Assembly (NCBI RefSeq): GCF_900101985.1
Contig: NZ_FNAR01000016.1
Coordinates: 1 to 57,783, forward strand
Direction: 5' to 3'
Source of the DNA: Bhargavaea beijingensis
GTDB taxonomy: Bacteria; Bacillota; Bacilli; Bacillales_A; Planococcaceae
Length of the DNA stretch: 57,783 nt
Below the pieces are notes generated by a model. That model was given only the letters and a program-made list of their open reading frames with translations. It was not told where the DNA came from and made no database searches. A program made the position numbers and the translations under genes. Below are positions 9,177-17,510 of this stretch, piece by piece. How positions within the stretch are numbered: position 1 is the stretch's first letter; every line of letters begins with the position of its first letter.

Positions 9177-10490
9177 ATGGCTACCCAAAATGACGCGCTT
9201 TGGCCCTTCTACAAATTCGCCGTGGAGCATGCCGCACTGGGCATCCACGCCGTCGACATGAATGGAAGGACCGTCATCTACAATGAGAAAATGAAGCAAA
9301 TCGAAGGGCTCGATCTGGACGAACTGACAGATCGGAGCGTGCTGGATATGTTCCGGTTCGGCCAGGAAGAGAGCACGCTCATGAAAGTCATCCGGAGCGG
9401 GGATCCCGTCCGGAATGTCAAACAGACCTATTGGAATCGGAACGGGCAGGAAATCACCACCGTGAATGACACGTATCCGGTTTTCGGCCAGGAGGGAATG
9501 GTCGGCGCGGTTGAACTGGCACGGGACGTGACCGCGCTGGAGAAGTTCGTCCATCAGCCGCTCCGCACCTATGATGAGACCGTTACGTTTGCTTCCATCA
9601 CGGCGGAAAGCGATGCGATGAAATCGGTGATCGCAACAGCCAAAAAAGCGGCCGATGCTCAACTTCCGGTTTTATTGACAGGGGAAACAGGCACCGGGAA
9701 GGATCTTCTGGCAGGGGCGATGCACAATGGATCGTCACATGCGGGAAGCCCATACTATACCCTGTTCTGCCCGGGTCTCGACTCGGCCGATATTCACCGG
9801 ACGATGAAGGCAATCAGGAAGGAAGAGAACTGCACCGTGTTCTGTGACCGGCTCGACCTGATGCCGCTTAAGCTGCAGGAAGAACTGCTTAAGGAACTCG
9901 AAGCGCTTGGTGAGGATTCCAGACAGTACATTGCAAGCATCGGAGGAGACGCATTCGATCTGATTGCAAATGGGTCCCTATTGAAAGGCCTCTACTACTT
10001 TTTCTCGTCTATCACCATCTATATCCCACCGCTCAGAAAGCGGATGGATGACCTGTGGCCATTCATCGATGAATTTCTGGATCGCCACCGCCAGCGTTTC
10101 GGTTCCGCGGTTAAAGAGCTTTCTCCTGCAGTCCGGGAAACATTCGATTCTTATACATGGCCTGGCAACCTGAAGGAAGTCGAACTGCTTCTTGAAGAAA
10201 TCACTTCTCTCCTGACGACGGAAACCGAGATCACCCAAGATCTGCTGCCCCACCATTTCAAGCTGAAGGTGCAGGAGGAGTTCTCCCCTGCCAAGAGGCC
10301 CCAGGATTTTGTTCTGAGTGAAGGACAGGAGTTTCTTCCGTTGGATACTTATTTGCACGAAGCTGAAGAATATTATCTGTCGAAAGTGATGAATGTATTC
10401 GAAGGAAATGTCACAAAAGCAGCGCAGGCACTTGGCATGAGCCGCCAAAACCTCCAGTACCATCTGAAAAAAATCCGGAACGGCCAATGA
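9177..10490 (+). CDS. RocR-like PAS/AAA+/Fis regulator with degenerate AAA+ domain
   Basis: A 437-residue protein with the layout of sigma-54-dependent activators: an N-terminal PAS-like sensor (about 10-120), an AAA+ core (about 135-345) and a Fis-type helix-turn-helix (about 411-433, NVTKAAQALGMSRQNLQYHL). Walker A GETGTGKD (169-176) is intact. The GAFTGA loop and its ELFG lead-in are missing: only about 30 residues separate Walker A from Walker B. The Walker B glutamate is arginine (TVFCDRLDLMP), and the arginine finger of the usual LYYRL is phenylalanine (GLYYFFSS). ATG 9177 follows GAGGTGG. Its position next to rocA argues for a role in roc control. It probably does not drive sigma-54 polymerase and may act as a DNA-binding sensor. 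Confidence 0.85.
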   Translation: MATQNDALWPFYKFAVEHAALGIHAVDMNGRTVIYNEKMKQIEGLDLDELTDRSVLDMFRFGQEESTLMKVIRSGDPVRNVKQTYWNRNGQEITTVNDTYPVFGQEGMVGAVELARDVTALEKFVHQPLRTYDETVTFASITAESDAMKSVIATAKKAADAQLPVLLTGETGTGKDLLAGAMHNGSSHAGSPYYTLFCPGLDSADIHRTMKAIRKEENCTVFCDRLDLMPLKLQEELLKELEALGEDSRQYIASIGGDAFDLIANGSLLKGLYYFFSSITIYIPPLRKRMDDLWPFIDEFLDRHRQRFGSAVKELSPAVRETFDSYTWPGNLKEVELLLEEITSLLTTETEITQDLLPHHFKLKVQEEFSPAKRPQDFVLSEGQEFLPLDTYLHEAEEYYLSKVMNVFEGNVTKAAQALGMSRQNLQYHLKKIRNGQ

Positions 10491-10519
10491 GCGGCAGGCT
10501 GTGCCCGTTCGGAAAATAA

Positions 10520-10567
10520 AAAAGCAAGGAATCCGCCGGCTGCTGCCGGTCAGGCTTCCTTGCTTTT
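10520..10567. terminator. Bidirectional terminator
   Basis: The arms AAAAGCAAGGAA (10520-10531) and TTCCTTGCTTTT (10556-10567) pair perfectly, and an inner GCCGGC segment can extend the structure. It lies between the convergent RocR-like gene and yugI, with A/T runs on both outer sides. Confidence 0.82.
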
Positions 10568-10568
10568 C

Positions 10569-10940
10569 TTATTGTCCGGACTGCCGGATCCAGTCCTGGA
10601 GCTTATCGCGGAGCGTATTGAACCCGTCAGGCTCACGCTCATCGATCCGGTCCTGGAGAGACTTTCTCGGTCGGTCTTCCCGGCGTGTCTGCGGGCGTTC
10701 CTGAAGTGCGCGGAGCGAAAGGCTGATCTTGCCGGCCTCCTCATCGATATCCAACACTTTAACGTTCACTTCATCCCCGACCGTCAGATAATCATTGACA
10801 TCCTTTACATAACCATATGTGATTTCCGAGATGTGAACGAGGCCTTGCGTATCCTTGTCCAGGGCGATAAATGCCCCGTATGGCTGGATGCCGGCGACCT
10901 TGCCGGTGACCACATCTCCTGTTTGATAGTTGCTTGCCAT
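10569..10940 (-). CDS. yugI: S1 domain RNA-binding protein (general stress protein 13, YugI-like)
   Basis: A 123-residue protein. Residues 5-76 form one S1 RNA-binding domain (TGKVAGIQPYGAFIALD, GLVHISEI, VKVLDIDEEAGKISLSL), followed by a charged tail rich in Arg and Asp. Homologues associate with ribosomes and are stress-induced in B. subtilis. The start is ATG 10940 after GGGAGCGG; an upstream ATG at 10988 lacks a ribosome site. The downstream end is at the shared terminator 10520-10567. Confidence 0.9.
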   Translation of the reverse strand: MASNYQTGDVVTGKVAGIQPYGAFIALDKDTQGLVHISEITYGYVKDVNDYLTVGDEVNVKVLDIDEEAGKISLSLRALQERPQTRREDRPRKSLQDRIDEREPDGFNTLRDKLQDWIRQSGQ

Positions 10941-10993
10941 AAAAACCGCTCCCAATCGATTTAATTTACGAATCTGCCATTTGGCCATTGTAA

Positions 10994-11022
10994 ATTATAC
11001 CATACGAAAGGTTTTACGGCAA
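10994..11022 (-). promoter_or_regulatory. yugI promoter
   Basis: Minus strand: -35 TTGCCG at 11022-11017, a 17-base spacer, then -10 TATAAT at 10999-10994 with the extended TGG motif directly upstream (TGGTATAAT). Confidence 0.75.
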
Positions 11023-11035
11023 AAAGGGGGCCGGA

Positions 11036-13120
11036 TCATTGGGTGTCTTGATCGTCGATAAGCCAGAGTCCGTCAGGGGTGTATGTCAACCAGATTTTGT
11101 GCTCTTTTGTAGGCCCGAAGTAAACATAGACAGGTGCGCGTATTCCGGTTTCATGGTGCTCAATTGCGGAAATTTGGTAGTCGACGGATCCGCCTTCCAA
11201 AACGCGTGTAGTCCCTTCTTCCGCCAGCCTTGCCACAACATCTGGGTTTCCTTCTGCAGATAGCATGGCCATCATCTCCTCGTCTTGCCGATCGGCGGCG
11301 AAAAGCGCCAGGAGTACAATCATCACCTGTGTTTCCCCTTCAAGAATAGAGCGATCTCCCCCTTCCGTAAGGTCCCGGTACAAGGTTTCTGCCCGCACCG
11401 TATATTCCGAATCCGGCAGGTATGCGCTTTGAATAATTTCATGATCGGGTTCTCGCTCCACACCGTCACGGGCACTCATCAGAGCGTATTGGTAATCTTC
11501 CGGCGTCAGGACATTATAGGAAGCCGAACGTTTCCATCCGGTTTGTTCCATTTCACGAACGACCGGGCTCATCAACGTTCCCGATGGGGTCCCGGAATTC
11601 GAGGCGATCCGCTTCCATATCGCCCTTCGTTCGGGAACCACTGTCCCATCGTCTCCAAAGACCCGGCCTGTGCCTCCCCCAAAAACAAATTCCCTAAAAT
11701 GATAGACCGCCGTTGCCTCAGGCATCGTCCATTGATCGCCGGTCTCCCTGGCAACAGCAAACTCTTCCAGTCCGTGCAACGCTTCGGCAATTATTTCGGG
11801 TGACAACTCCAAGGAATTCAGTGCAGGTTCCAAAGTTTCTTCAAGTGCCGCCAATCTGGCAACAGACTGCTCCAGCTTTTCAGCATCCTCACCCAGTTTC
11901 GGTATTTCCCCCGGCACCGGATAAACTTGGTCGTCAAATGTCCATACTTCGCCCGTAAGCCCGTATCCTTCCTTTTCCATCAGCCGGACAGCATGCCGGA
12001 GCGGGTTCGGATAGTCATCGGCATTGCCGAAGAACTTTGCAGCATCAAATTTCCCTTCCCTGACCGCATCTTTAAGAATATCCTGATGCTCCATGAAGCG
12101 GGTGGAAAAAATCATCGACAGTTCATTTTTCCGGTTTTTGAATCTCTCCAAAAATATCCGGCTTCCGGCTTTGTCATCGGTGAGCGGCCGGTCGCGGAGA
12201 TTTTTGATCATCTCAGAGGGCAGGCCGAATACACTCATCTGTTCACTGACAGCCTGCTCCACCTCTTTTTTCTCCGGCGCATTCCCTTGCTTTATGTCGA
12301 GTTTAAATTCGGAGATCAGCCGATCAAATTCATATTGCGCTTCATCGATTGTAAAAAAACCTTGCATCTCCATATCCGTCGCGCCAACCTTTTCCTGAAA
12401 CCGCGCTTTTTCTTCATCAAACTGCAACTCCAGTTTCTTGATATATGCACCATCAGCAGGTGCAGCCCACACGGGGAAGATAAATGCCGCAGCAATCAGG
12501 AGTACGACTGCGCCAAGAAGCCCTGCTCCTGCCGCCCACAACCGTTTTCCCTGAGGTGCGTCCGTAACTTGTTCACCCAAGACAGACGTTGCCGGCTGTT
12601 CTGGCGTGGATTCCGGATACGGTATCCGGCCGTACGCTCGCCGGAGCAATGTAAACTGGCGGGCAAGATCACGATTCGGATCAGTTTCCAAAAGCATTCG
12701 TGAGCCCTTTTCCGCCTTAGATAACGCCTCACTGGCGGTGATCCTGCAAATGGAACCTGCCTCTTCGGGTTTGAAATCATGCAAATTCATTAGGACAAAC
12801 GGCAATCTGATCCCGGCGGGAAGCCCGCGGATCTCCTGGTGCAGAAGTTCATCTTCTTCAAACCGGAAAAGGTGATCAGGTTCTTCTCCGCCCTGATTTT
12901 CTTCAATCATTCCAGCGGCAGTTCGGAACAGAAGGATCGCGGGGTCCCTCTCCTCTTTCTGCACTACCAGTCCTTCTTGTATTGCCCTCTCCGCAATTTC
13001 CCCAACCTTCTCATACGGCACACCTGCCTGGTGAAGAAATTGCCGGACTCTGTTCTTGAGAAATTCCGGTATCTCGGCCTCTCCCGGAAATAGCGTGGAA
13101 CTTTTTTCTTCTTCCCCCAT
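11036..13120 (-). CDS. Membrane protein with sigma-factor-like N-terminus and large extracellular domain
   Basis: A 694-residue protein that I cannot assign to a named family. Residues 1-145 look like a degenerate ECF sigma factor: a helical region-2-like part, then a region-4-like segment at about 92-143 (EIRGLPAGIRLPFVLMNLHD, then EAGSICRITASEALSKAEKG). A low-complexity linker leads to one membrane segment at 194-219 (WAAGAGLLGAVVLLIAAAFI). Residues 220-694 are acidic, largely helical and predicted outside the cell. ATG 13120 is preceded by AAAGGG. No anti-sigma partner gene is adjacent. It could be a membrane-tethered DNA-binding regulator; this is inference from the domain layout. Confidence 0.75.
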   Translation of the reverse strand: MGEEEKSSTLFPGEAEIPEFLKNRVRQFLHQAGVPYEKVGEIAERAIQEGLVVQKEERDPAILLFRTAAGMIEENQGGEEPDHLFRFEEDELLHQEIRGLPAGIRLPFVLMNLHDFKPEEAGSICRITASEALSKAEKGSRMLLETDPNRDLARQFTLLRRAYGRIPYPESTPEQPATSVLGEQVTDAPQGKRLWAAGAGLLGAVVLLIAAAFIFPVWAAPADGAYIKKLELQFDEEKARFQEKVGATDMEMQGFFTIDEAQYEFDRLISEFKLDIKQGNAPEKKEVEQAVSEQMSVFGLPSEMIKNLRDRPLTDDKAGSRIFLERFKNRKNELSMIFSTRFMEHQDILKDAVREGKFDAAKFFGNADDYPNPLRHAVRLMEKEGYGLTGEVWTFDDQVYPVPGEIPKLGEDAEKLEQSVARLAALEETLEPALNSLELSPEIIAEALHGLEEFAVARETGDQWTMPEATAVYHFREFVFGGGTGRVFGDDGTVVPERRAIWKRIASNSGTPSGTLMSPVVREMEQTGWKRSASYNVLTPEDYQYALMSARDGVEREPDHEIIQSAYLPDSEYTVRAETLYRDLTEGGDRSILEGETQVMIVLLALFAADRQDEEMMAMLSAEGNPDVVARLAEEGTTRVLEGGSVDYQISAIEHHETGIRAPVYVYFGPTKEHKIWLTYTPDGLWLIDDQDTQ

Positions 13121-13219
13121 TTCACACACCCTTTTCTTTTCTCTTCCTTTATAATACCAAATTCCATTAATCCTCCTGTTTCTTTTTTAATTAGATAAAA
13201 GGAAGGACTTCTTTTTTGG

Positions 13220-13231
13220 ACAACATGTTGT
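13220..13231. promoter_or_regulatory. Possible operator palindrome upstream of NSS transporter
   Basis: ACAACATGTTGT is a perfect 12-base palindrome immediately upstream of, and touching, a TACAAT -10-like box (13231-13236), about 40 bases before the transporter start. It may bind a dimeric regulator. Confidence 0.3.
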
Positions 13232-13269
13232 ACAATGAGGGAATCAGTTTTCGGAGGGATCATCTATTT

Positions 13270-14598
13270 ATGTCAAATCGAGAAAATTGGACTTCTAAAA
13301 TCGGATTCATCCTGGCAGCAGCCGGCAGTGCCATAGGGCTCGGCGCCATCTGGAAGTTTCCGTATATGGCCGGCACAAATGGCGGCAGCATATTTATCTT
13401 GCTGTTCATCCTCAGCACCATATTGATCGGTCTTCCGATTCTCATAGGAGAATTTCTGATTGGCCGGCGCGGACAAGCTGATGTGGTAACGGCTTTCCGT
13501 CGGCTGGCCCCCGGAACAGCCTGGCCGATTTTCGGTTTCCTCGGCTTTATCCTTTCCATCATTGTGCTGTCCTTTTACAGCGTAGTCGGCGGCTGGATCC
13601 TTTCCTATCTTGTCCGTTCAGCCGCCTATCTTTTTGGAGGCGGTACCCCTCATGATTTCGGCGCTCTGTTTGAGTCAATCATCGCCCGGCCGGGAGAAGC
13701 ACTTCTTGCACAGGCTGTCTTCATGTTCCTGACCATCTGGATTGTGTCACGCGGAATCCAGGGTGGCATCGAGCGCGCCAGCAAGTGGATGATGCCGATG
13801 CTATTTATCTTCTTTATCATCCTGGCGATCCGCTCGCTTACCCTGGACGGAGCAATGGAAGGAATCCGCTTCATGTTCGTCCCGGACTTTTCTTATTTGA
13901 ATGGCGAGACGGCTCTGCTGGCACTCGGACAAGCGTTCTTCTCGCTGAGCGTCGGTATCGGCAGCATGATCACCTATGCCTCCTATTTGCCGAAAGATGA
14001 AAATCTGGTGAAGTCCGGTTGGAGTGTGACGCTCCTGAATATCGTCATCTCCATTCTGGCGGGCCTGGTGATCTTCCCTGCCGTCTTCGCTTTTGGTGCC
14101 TCGCCTGCCGAAGGACCGGGACTCGTTTTCGTCATCCTTCCGGCCATCTTCGAATCGATGCCGTTCGGCTTCCTGTTCATGCTTCTGTTCTTTGTCCTGA
14201 TGCTGTTCGCAACACTTACATCCAGTATCGCCATGCTTGAGATCACCGTTTCGATCGGCATCCGCAACAAGTATGAAAAACGCAAAGGAGCTGCTTTCCT
14301 TTTCGGAGTGATTGTCTTTCTTGTCGGTATACCAAGCGCGCTGTCATTCGGAATTCTCTCTGACACAAAGGTGTTCGGCCTGACATTCTTTGATCTGGCA
14401 GACACCATCGTCTCCAAATTCGGTATGCCGATCGGAGCATTCCTTATCGCCCTGTTTGCGGGTTACTATTTGTCCCGCGAGATCACCGAGGAAGAACTGG
14501 GCGGACCCGGGTTCCAGGCTTCTGCCTGGCGTATCCTCGTGCGGTATGTCTGCCCGCTCGCCATCATATTGATTTTCATCTCGACCATATGGGGATAA
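13270..14598 (+). CDS. Neurotransmitter:sodium symporter (NSS) family transporter
   Basis: A 442-residue sodium-coupled transporter of the NSS (LeuT) fold with 11-12 membrane segments. The signature of helix 1, GFILAAAGSAIGLGAIWKFP, holds the unwound sodium/substrate site. Relatives in Bacillus are YocR and YhdH; bacterial members import amino acids. It lacks a MetS-type small subunit next to it, unlike the second NSS gene at 34236. ATG 13270 follows GGAGGG with 11 bases spacing, a better start than one 18 codons upstream. A terminator follows at 14612. Confidence 0.9.
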   Translation: MSNRENWTSKIGFILAAAGSAIGLGAIWKFPYMAGTNGGSIFILLFILSTILIGLPILIGEFLIGRRGQADVVTAFRRLAPGTAWPIFGFLGFILSIIVLSFYSVVGGWILSYLVRSAAYLFGGGTPHDFGALFESIIARPGEALLAQAVFMFLTIWIVSRGIQGGIERASKWMMPMLFIFFIILAIRSLTLDGAMEGIRFMFVPDFSYLNGETALLALGQAFFSLSVGIGSMITYASYLPKDENLVKSGWSVTLLNIVISILAGLVIFPAVFAFGASPAEGPGLVFVILPAIFESMPFGFLFMLLFFVLMLFATLTSSIAMLEITVSIGIRNKYEKRKGAAFLFGVIVFLVGIPSALSFGILSDTKVFGLTFFDLADTIVSKFGMPIGAFLIALFAGYYLSREITEEELGGPGFQASAWRILVRYVCPLAIILIFISTIWG

Positions 14599-14611
14599 CT
14601 GATACCATTAA

Positions 14612-14638
14612 AAAAAACCGCCAAATTGGCGGTTTTTT
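14612..14638. terminator. Bidirectional terminator
   Basis: AAAAAACCGCCAA and TTGGCGGTTTTTT form a 13-bp perfect stem around a single A, with T runs in both directions. It lies between the convergent NSS transporter and yugE. Confidence 0.92.
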
Positions 14639-14641
14639 CAT

Positions 14642-14902
14642 TTACAGCGGACATCCTGCCCCATATTTGAGAGCAATCAGTTTATAGGAAATGTCCATGC
14701 AGGCCTCGTGAGGGATCCAAAGTTCATAGGATTGTTCATAGATCAGGCGGATCCGCTTCGCTAGTTCAGAAGGATGGACGGCGTCATGAAGAGCTATGAT
14801 CACATCGGCAATCTCAGTCTCGTATGCACCGGGCCCGTGATTGAACGGGTCCCACCGATTGAGAAGATCCGCCGCAAAATGATTGATTTCGATGGTATCC
14901 AA
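14642..14902 (-). CDS. yugE: DUF1871 family protein, YugE-like
   Basis: An 86-residue, soluble, mainly helical protein matching DUF1871 (B. subtilis YugE, structure known, function unknown). The WDPF segment near residue 17 and the DVIIALHDAVHP stretch are family-typical. It is close to other yug genes here as in B. subtilis. It shares the terminator at 14612 with the NSS gene. Confidence 0.85.
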   Translation of the reverse strand: MDTIEINHFAADLLNRWDPFNHGPGAYETEIADVIIALHDAVHPSELAKRIRLIYEQSYELWIPHEACMDISYKLIALKYGAGCPL

Positions 14903-15006
14903 CAGTACTCACCTTTTTTTCAGTTCTCTCACTCATTAATAGCTATAATAGCACAGCTATAAAAAAAAGAAAGAAGGAAATCCTCTGAGAAAACCGGCAA
15001 ACCCAA

Positions 15007-15039
15007 AAACAGCCGGCCTCACTGGGAGGGCGGCTGTTT
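15007..15039 (-). terminator. Terminator overlapping a stop codon
   Basis: AAACAGCCGGCC and GGGCGGCTGTTT pair with one mismatch around a nine-base loop that contains the stop codon of the small membrane protein gene. On the minus strand GGCTGTTTTTGG follows the stem. Confidence 0.7.
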
Positions 15040-15231
15040 CGCATTCCGTTCGGCCAAGATGCGCTGCTCGAGTTCACGTGTCGCTTCTTCCTGTTGAGCC
15101 GACTTTTTTCTGATCCAGCGAAAAGCCAGATAACACAGGAATAAGCAGACGAGCAATGCTCCAACTGCCGGGATATATAGGGTCTTGTCTTCCGGAAAAT
15201 AGAGGAACGGCATGAGAAGAACCGCTTCCAT
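15019..15231 (-). CDS. Small single-span membrane protein, unknown
   Basis: A 70-residue protein. Residues 15-37 form one membrane segment (LYIPAVGALLVCLFLCYLAF) and residues 38-70 a charged helical tail (RKKSAQQEEATRELEQRIL), probably cytosolic. I do not recognise a family. It lies upstream of yugE with its own terminator, and downstream of the cyclophilin gene in the same direction. Confidence 0.7.
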   Translation of the reverse strand: MEAVLLMPFLYFPEDKTLYIPAVGALLVCLFLCYLAFRWIRKKSAQQEEATRELEQRILAERNAKQPPSQ

Positions 15232-15269
15232 GATGATTCACTTCCTTGATGTGGATTCCGGGTGCTGGG

Positions 15270-15860
15270 TTACTTTTTCAGAATTTCGATCGATTGGATG
15301 ACGACATCCTCAACCGGCTTGTCTTGAGCGCCTGTTTCAACGTCCGCAATGGCGTCGACAACATCAAGCCCTTCGACTACCTGGCCGAAAACGGTATGGC
15401 GCTGGTCGAGCCAAGGTGTGCCGCCTTTTTCCGCGTAGGCTTCGATGATCTCTTTCGGGAAACCTGCTCCTTCAAGCTGGCCGAGCATCTGGGACGGAAC
15501 ACGGTTTGCCTGTACAATGAAAAATTGGCTGCCGTTTGTGCCAGGCCCCGCGTTGGCCATCGACAGTGCTCCGCGGAGGTTAAACAGCTCCGGCGAAAAC
15601 TCATCCTCAAAAGTAGAGCCGTAGATGCTTTCACCGCCCATGCCCGTTCCCGTCGGGTCTCCGCCCTGGATCATGAAATCCGGGATGATACGGTGAAAAA
15701 TGATACCGTCGTAATAGCCGTTCTCGGCATGTGTGAGGAAGTTCTCGACCGTCTTCGGAGCCTGTTCAGGGAACAGCTTCACCTTGATCGGGCCATGGTT
15801 TGTATGAATGATTGCAAGTGCTTCATTTTCTGCAGCTTCGTTCACCAGCTGTGGAAACAT
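15270..15860 (-). CDS. ppiB: Peptidyl-prolyl cis-trans isomerase, cyclophilin type
   Basis: A 196-residue cytosolic cyclophilin. The catalytic stretch [19 protein letters not shown] and the NGSQFFI strand are intact. At 196 residues it is longer than B. subtilis PpiB (about 143): the extra loop containing [18 protein letters not shown] is the pattern of the longer cyclophilins of staphylococci and Planococcaceae. ATG 15860 follows AAGGAGAG; an ATG seven codons upstream has no such site. No signal peptide is seen. Confidence 0.92.
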   Translation of the reverse strand: MFPQLVNEAAENEALAIIHTNHGPIKVKLFPEQAPKTVENFLTHAENGYYDGIIFHRIIPDFMIQGGDPTGTGMGGESIYGSTFEDEFSPELFNLRGALSMANAGPGTNGSQFFIVQANRVPSQMLGQLEGAGFPKEIIEAYAEKGGTPWLDQRHTVFGQVVEGLDVVDAIADVETGAQDKPVEDVVIQSIEILKK

Positions 15861-16026
15861 GGAATCTCTCCTTTTCTCCAAGCACCGGACGGCACAGGAG
15901 GTTCAGTATCCCCATAAGTGTAACATACTGGCCCGAGGGAAAACGATGAATAAGTCATGACACTTTTTTCGGGTTACGAAATGCTTTATAATGGGCATAC
16001 TAAGGTATAAAAAGGGCGTTCGATAG

Positions 16027-17259
16027 ATGTCTATACAAAAACGAAACTTTGCCATCATTCTGGTGACCAACTTCCTGGTCGCAGGCACAATGACAATGAT
16101 CATGCCGTTCCTTTCCCTCTACATCGAAACGTTCGGCGACCATTCTGACGCCTATGTACAGAAATGGGCGGGACTGATCTTTGGCGCGACCTTCGTATCG
16201 GCATTTATCATGTCGCCGATCTGGGGACGGATTGGCGATAAATACGGTTTCAAGCCGATCCTGATGATCAATGCCTTCGGAATTTCTGCGTTCATGTTCA
16301 TGATGGGGTTCGTCGACGATGTATACACGTTCCTCTTTCTCCGCCTGGCGATGGGCGTCGTGACCGGCTTCATTCCGACTTCCCTCGCCTTCATCAGTTC
16401 ACAGACTGCGAAGGGCCAAGCCGGCAAGACGCTCGGCACCCTTCAGATGGGGAGCGTATCCGGTACTCTTTTCGGCCCCGCTCTCGGAGGACTGCTGGCG
16501 GATTCGTTCGGATTTGAACTCGCTTTCATCATTTCCTCTGCCGCAATCTTCATCTCTGCACTTATCGTGACATTCGGGATCAAAGAACAGAAAAAAGAGA
16601 AAAAGGATCGCGGTCATGTCTATTCCAGAAACACCATCGTACGTTCCATCCTCAACCACAGGCTGATGCTCAACGTCATGATTATCACGGCGCTGATCCA
16701 GATCGGAAACTTCAGCATCCAGCCGCTGCTTTCCCTCTACGTCGCAGAACTGACCGAGGCCGATCAAGTCGCTTTTCTGGCAGGACTCACATTCAGCGCA
16801 GCCGGCGTCGGCAACCTGCTTTTCGCGAGAAAATGGGGGCAGCTTGGGGATAATTACGGTTACGAGCGGGTGCTGACAGTGCTGTTGCTCATGACTTTCG
16901 TGTTCATGGTTCCACAGGCACTTGTCACGAGCCTTTCTCAGCTGATTGTCCTGCGCCTTCTGTTCGGAATTGCGGTCGGCGGTCTCATCCCGGTCACCAC
17001 CGCCCTGATCCGGAGGGAAGCACCTGTGGATATTCAGGGTGAAGTGCTTGGTTATAACACCAGCTTCCGCTTTTTCGGAAACATCGTCGGCCCGATGTTC
17101 GGGGGGATTGTAAGCGGGTTTATCGGCATTTCCTCCGTGTTCTATGTGACGGCCGCACTTTTCCTGATTGCTCTCATCTCCTTGTACTTCACGCGCAAGA
17201 GACCTCCGGAAGATTTCGAAGATGTCCTGGAGCGTCAGGAAATGCTTCATTCACACTAA
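16027..17259 (+). CDS. MFS transporter, probable multidrug exporter
   Basis: A 410-residue, 12-span major facilitator protein. Motif A appears in both halves (GRIGDKYGFKPIL and GQLGDNYGYERVL), and the motif-C-like GSVSGTLFGPALGG places it in the drug:proton antiporter group. It resembles B. subtilis YuxJ, also a neighbour of the mrp operon there, but I leave the symbol blank. A strong terminator follows at 17270. Confidence 0.88.
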   Translation: MSIQKRNFAIILVTNFLVAGTMTMIMPFLSLYIETFGDHSDAYVQKWAGLIFGATFVSAFIMSPIWGRIGDKYGFKPILMINAFGISAFMFMMGFVDDVYTFLFLRLAMGVVTGFIPTSLAFISSQTAKGQAGKTLGTLQMGSVSGTLFGPALGGLLADSFGFELAFIISSAAIFISALIVTFGIKEQKKEKKDRGHVYSRNTIVRSILNHRLMLNVMIITALIQIGNFSIQPLLSLYVAELTEADQVAFLAGLTFSAAGVGNLLFARKWGQLGDNYGYERVLTVLLLMTFVFMVPQALVTSLSQLIVLRLLFGIAVGGLIPVTTALIRREAPVDIQGEVLGYNTSFRFFGNIVGPMFGGIVSGFIGISSVFYVTAALFLIALISLYFTRKRPPEDFEDVLERQEMLHSH

Positions 17260-17269
17260 AACTTCCTTT

Positions 17270-17303
17270 AAAAGGGTGCACAGCTCATGCTGTGCACCCT
17301 TTT
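17270..17303 (+). terminator. Terminator of MFS gene
   Basis: AAAAGGGTGCACAGC-TCAT-GCTGTGCACCCTTTT, a 15-bp perfect stem followed by TTTTTT. It isolates the MFS gene from the mrp operon. Confidence 0.93.
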
Positions 17304-17510
17304 TTGCCCCACCACGTTCAAAAAGTTTTCATCGTGGATTTTTTAAGCCTTTTTTAAATAGGAAGATCTTCAATACGCTCCGATAAAATCATTGGTGGAT
17401 GCCAGTTTCTTCAATGCAACCGCTTTACGATTGGGTTATAATTAGTCCTGTTACCTATCCACCGGAAACCTGTTTTTGCCGGAAACCCATTTTTGAAAGG
17501 AGGATCCTTC

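Noticed and set aside
12964-13263. Frame with AGGAGG-ATTA-ATG at about 13166 ahead of the sigma-like gene
   Set aside because: It has a good ribosome site but runs in another frame over the sigma-like gene and encodes only a basic low-complexity peptide; at most a short leader peptide.
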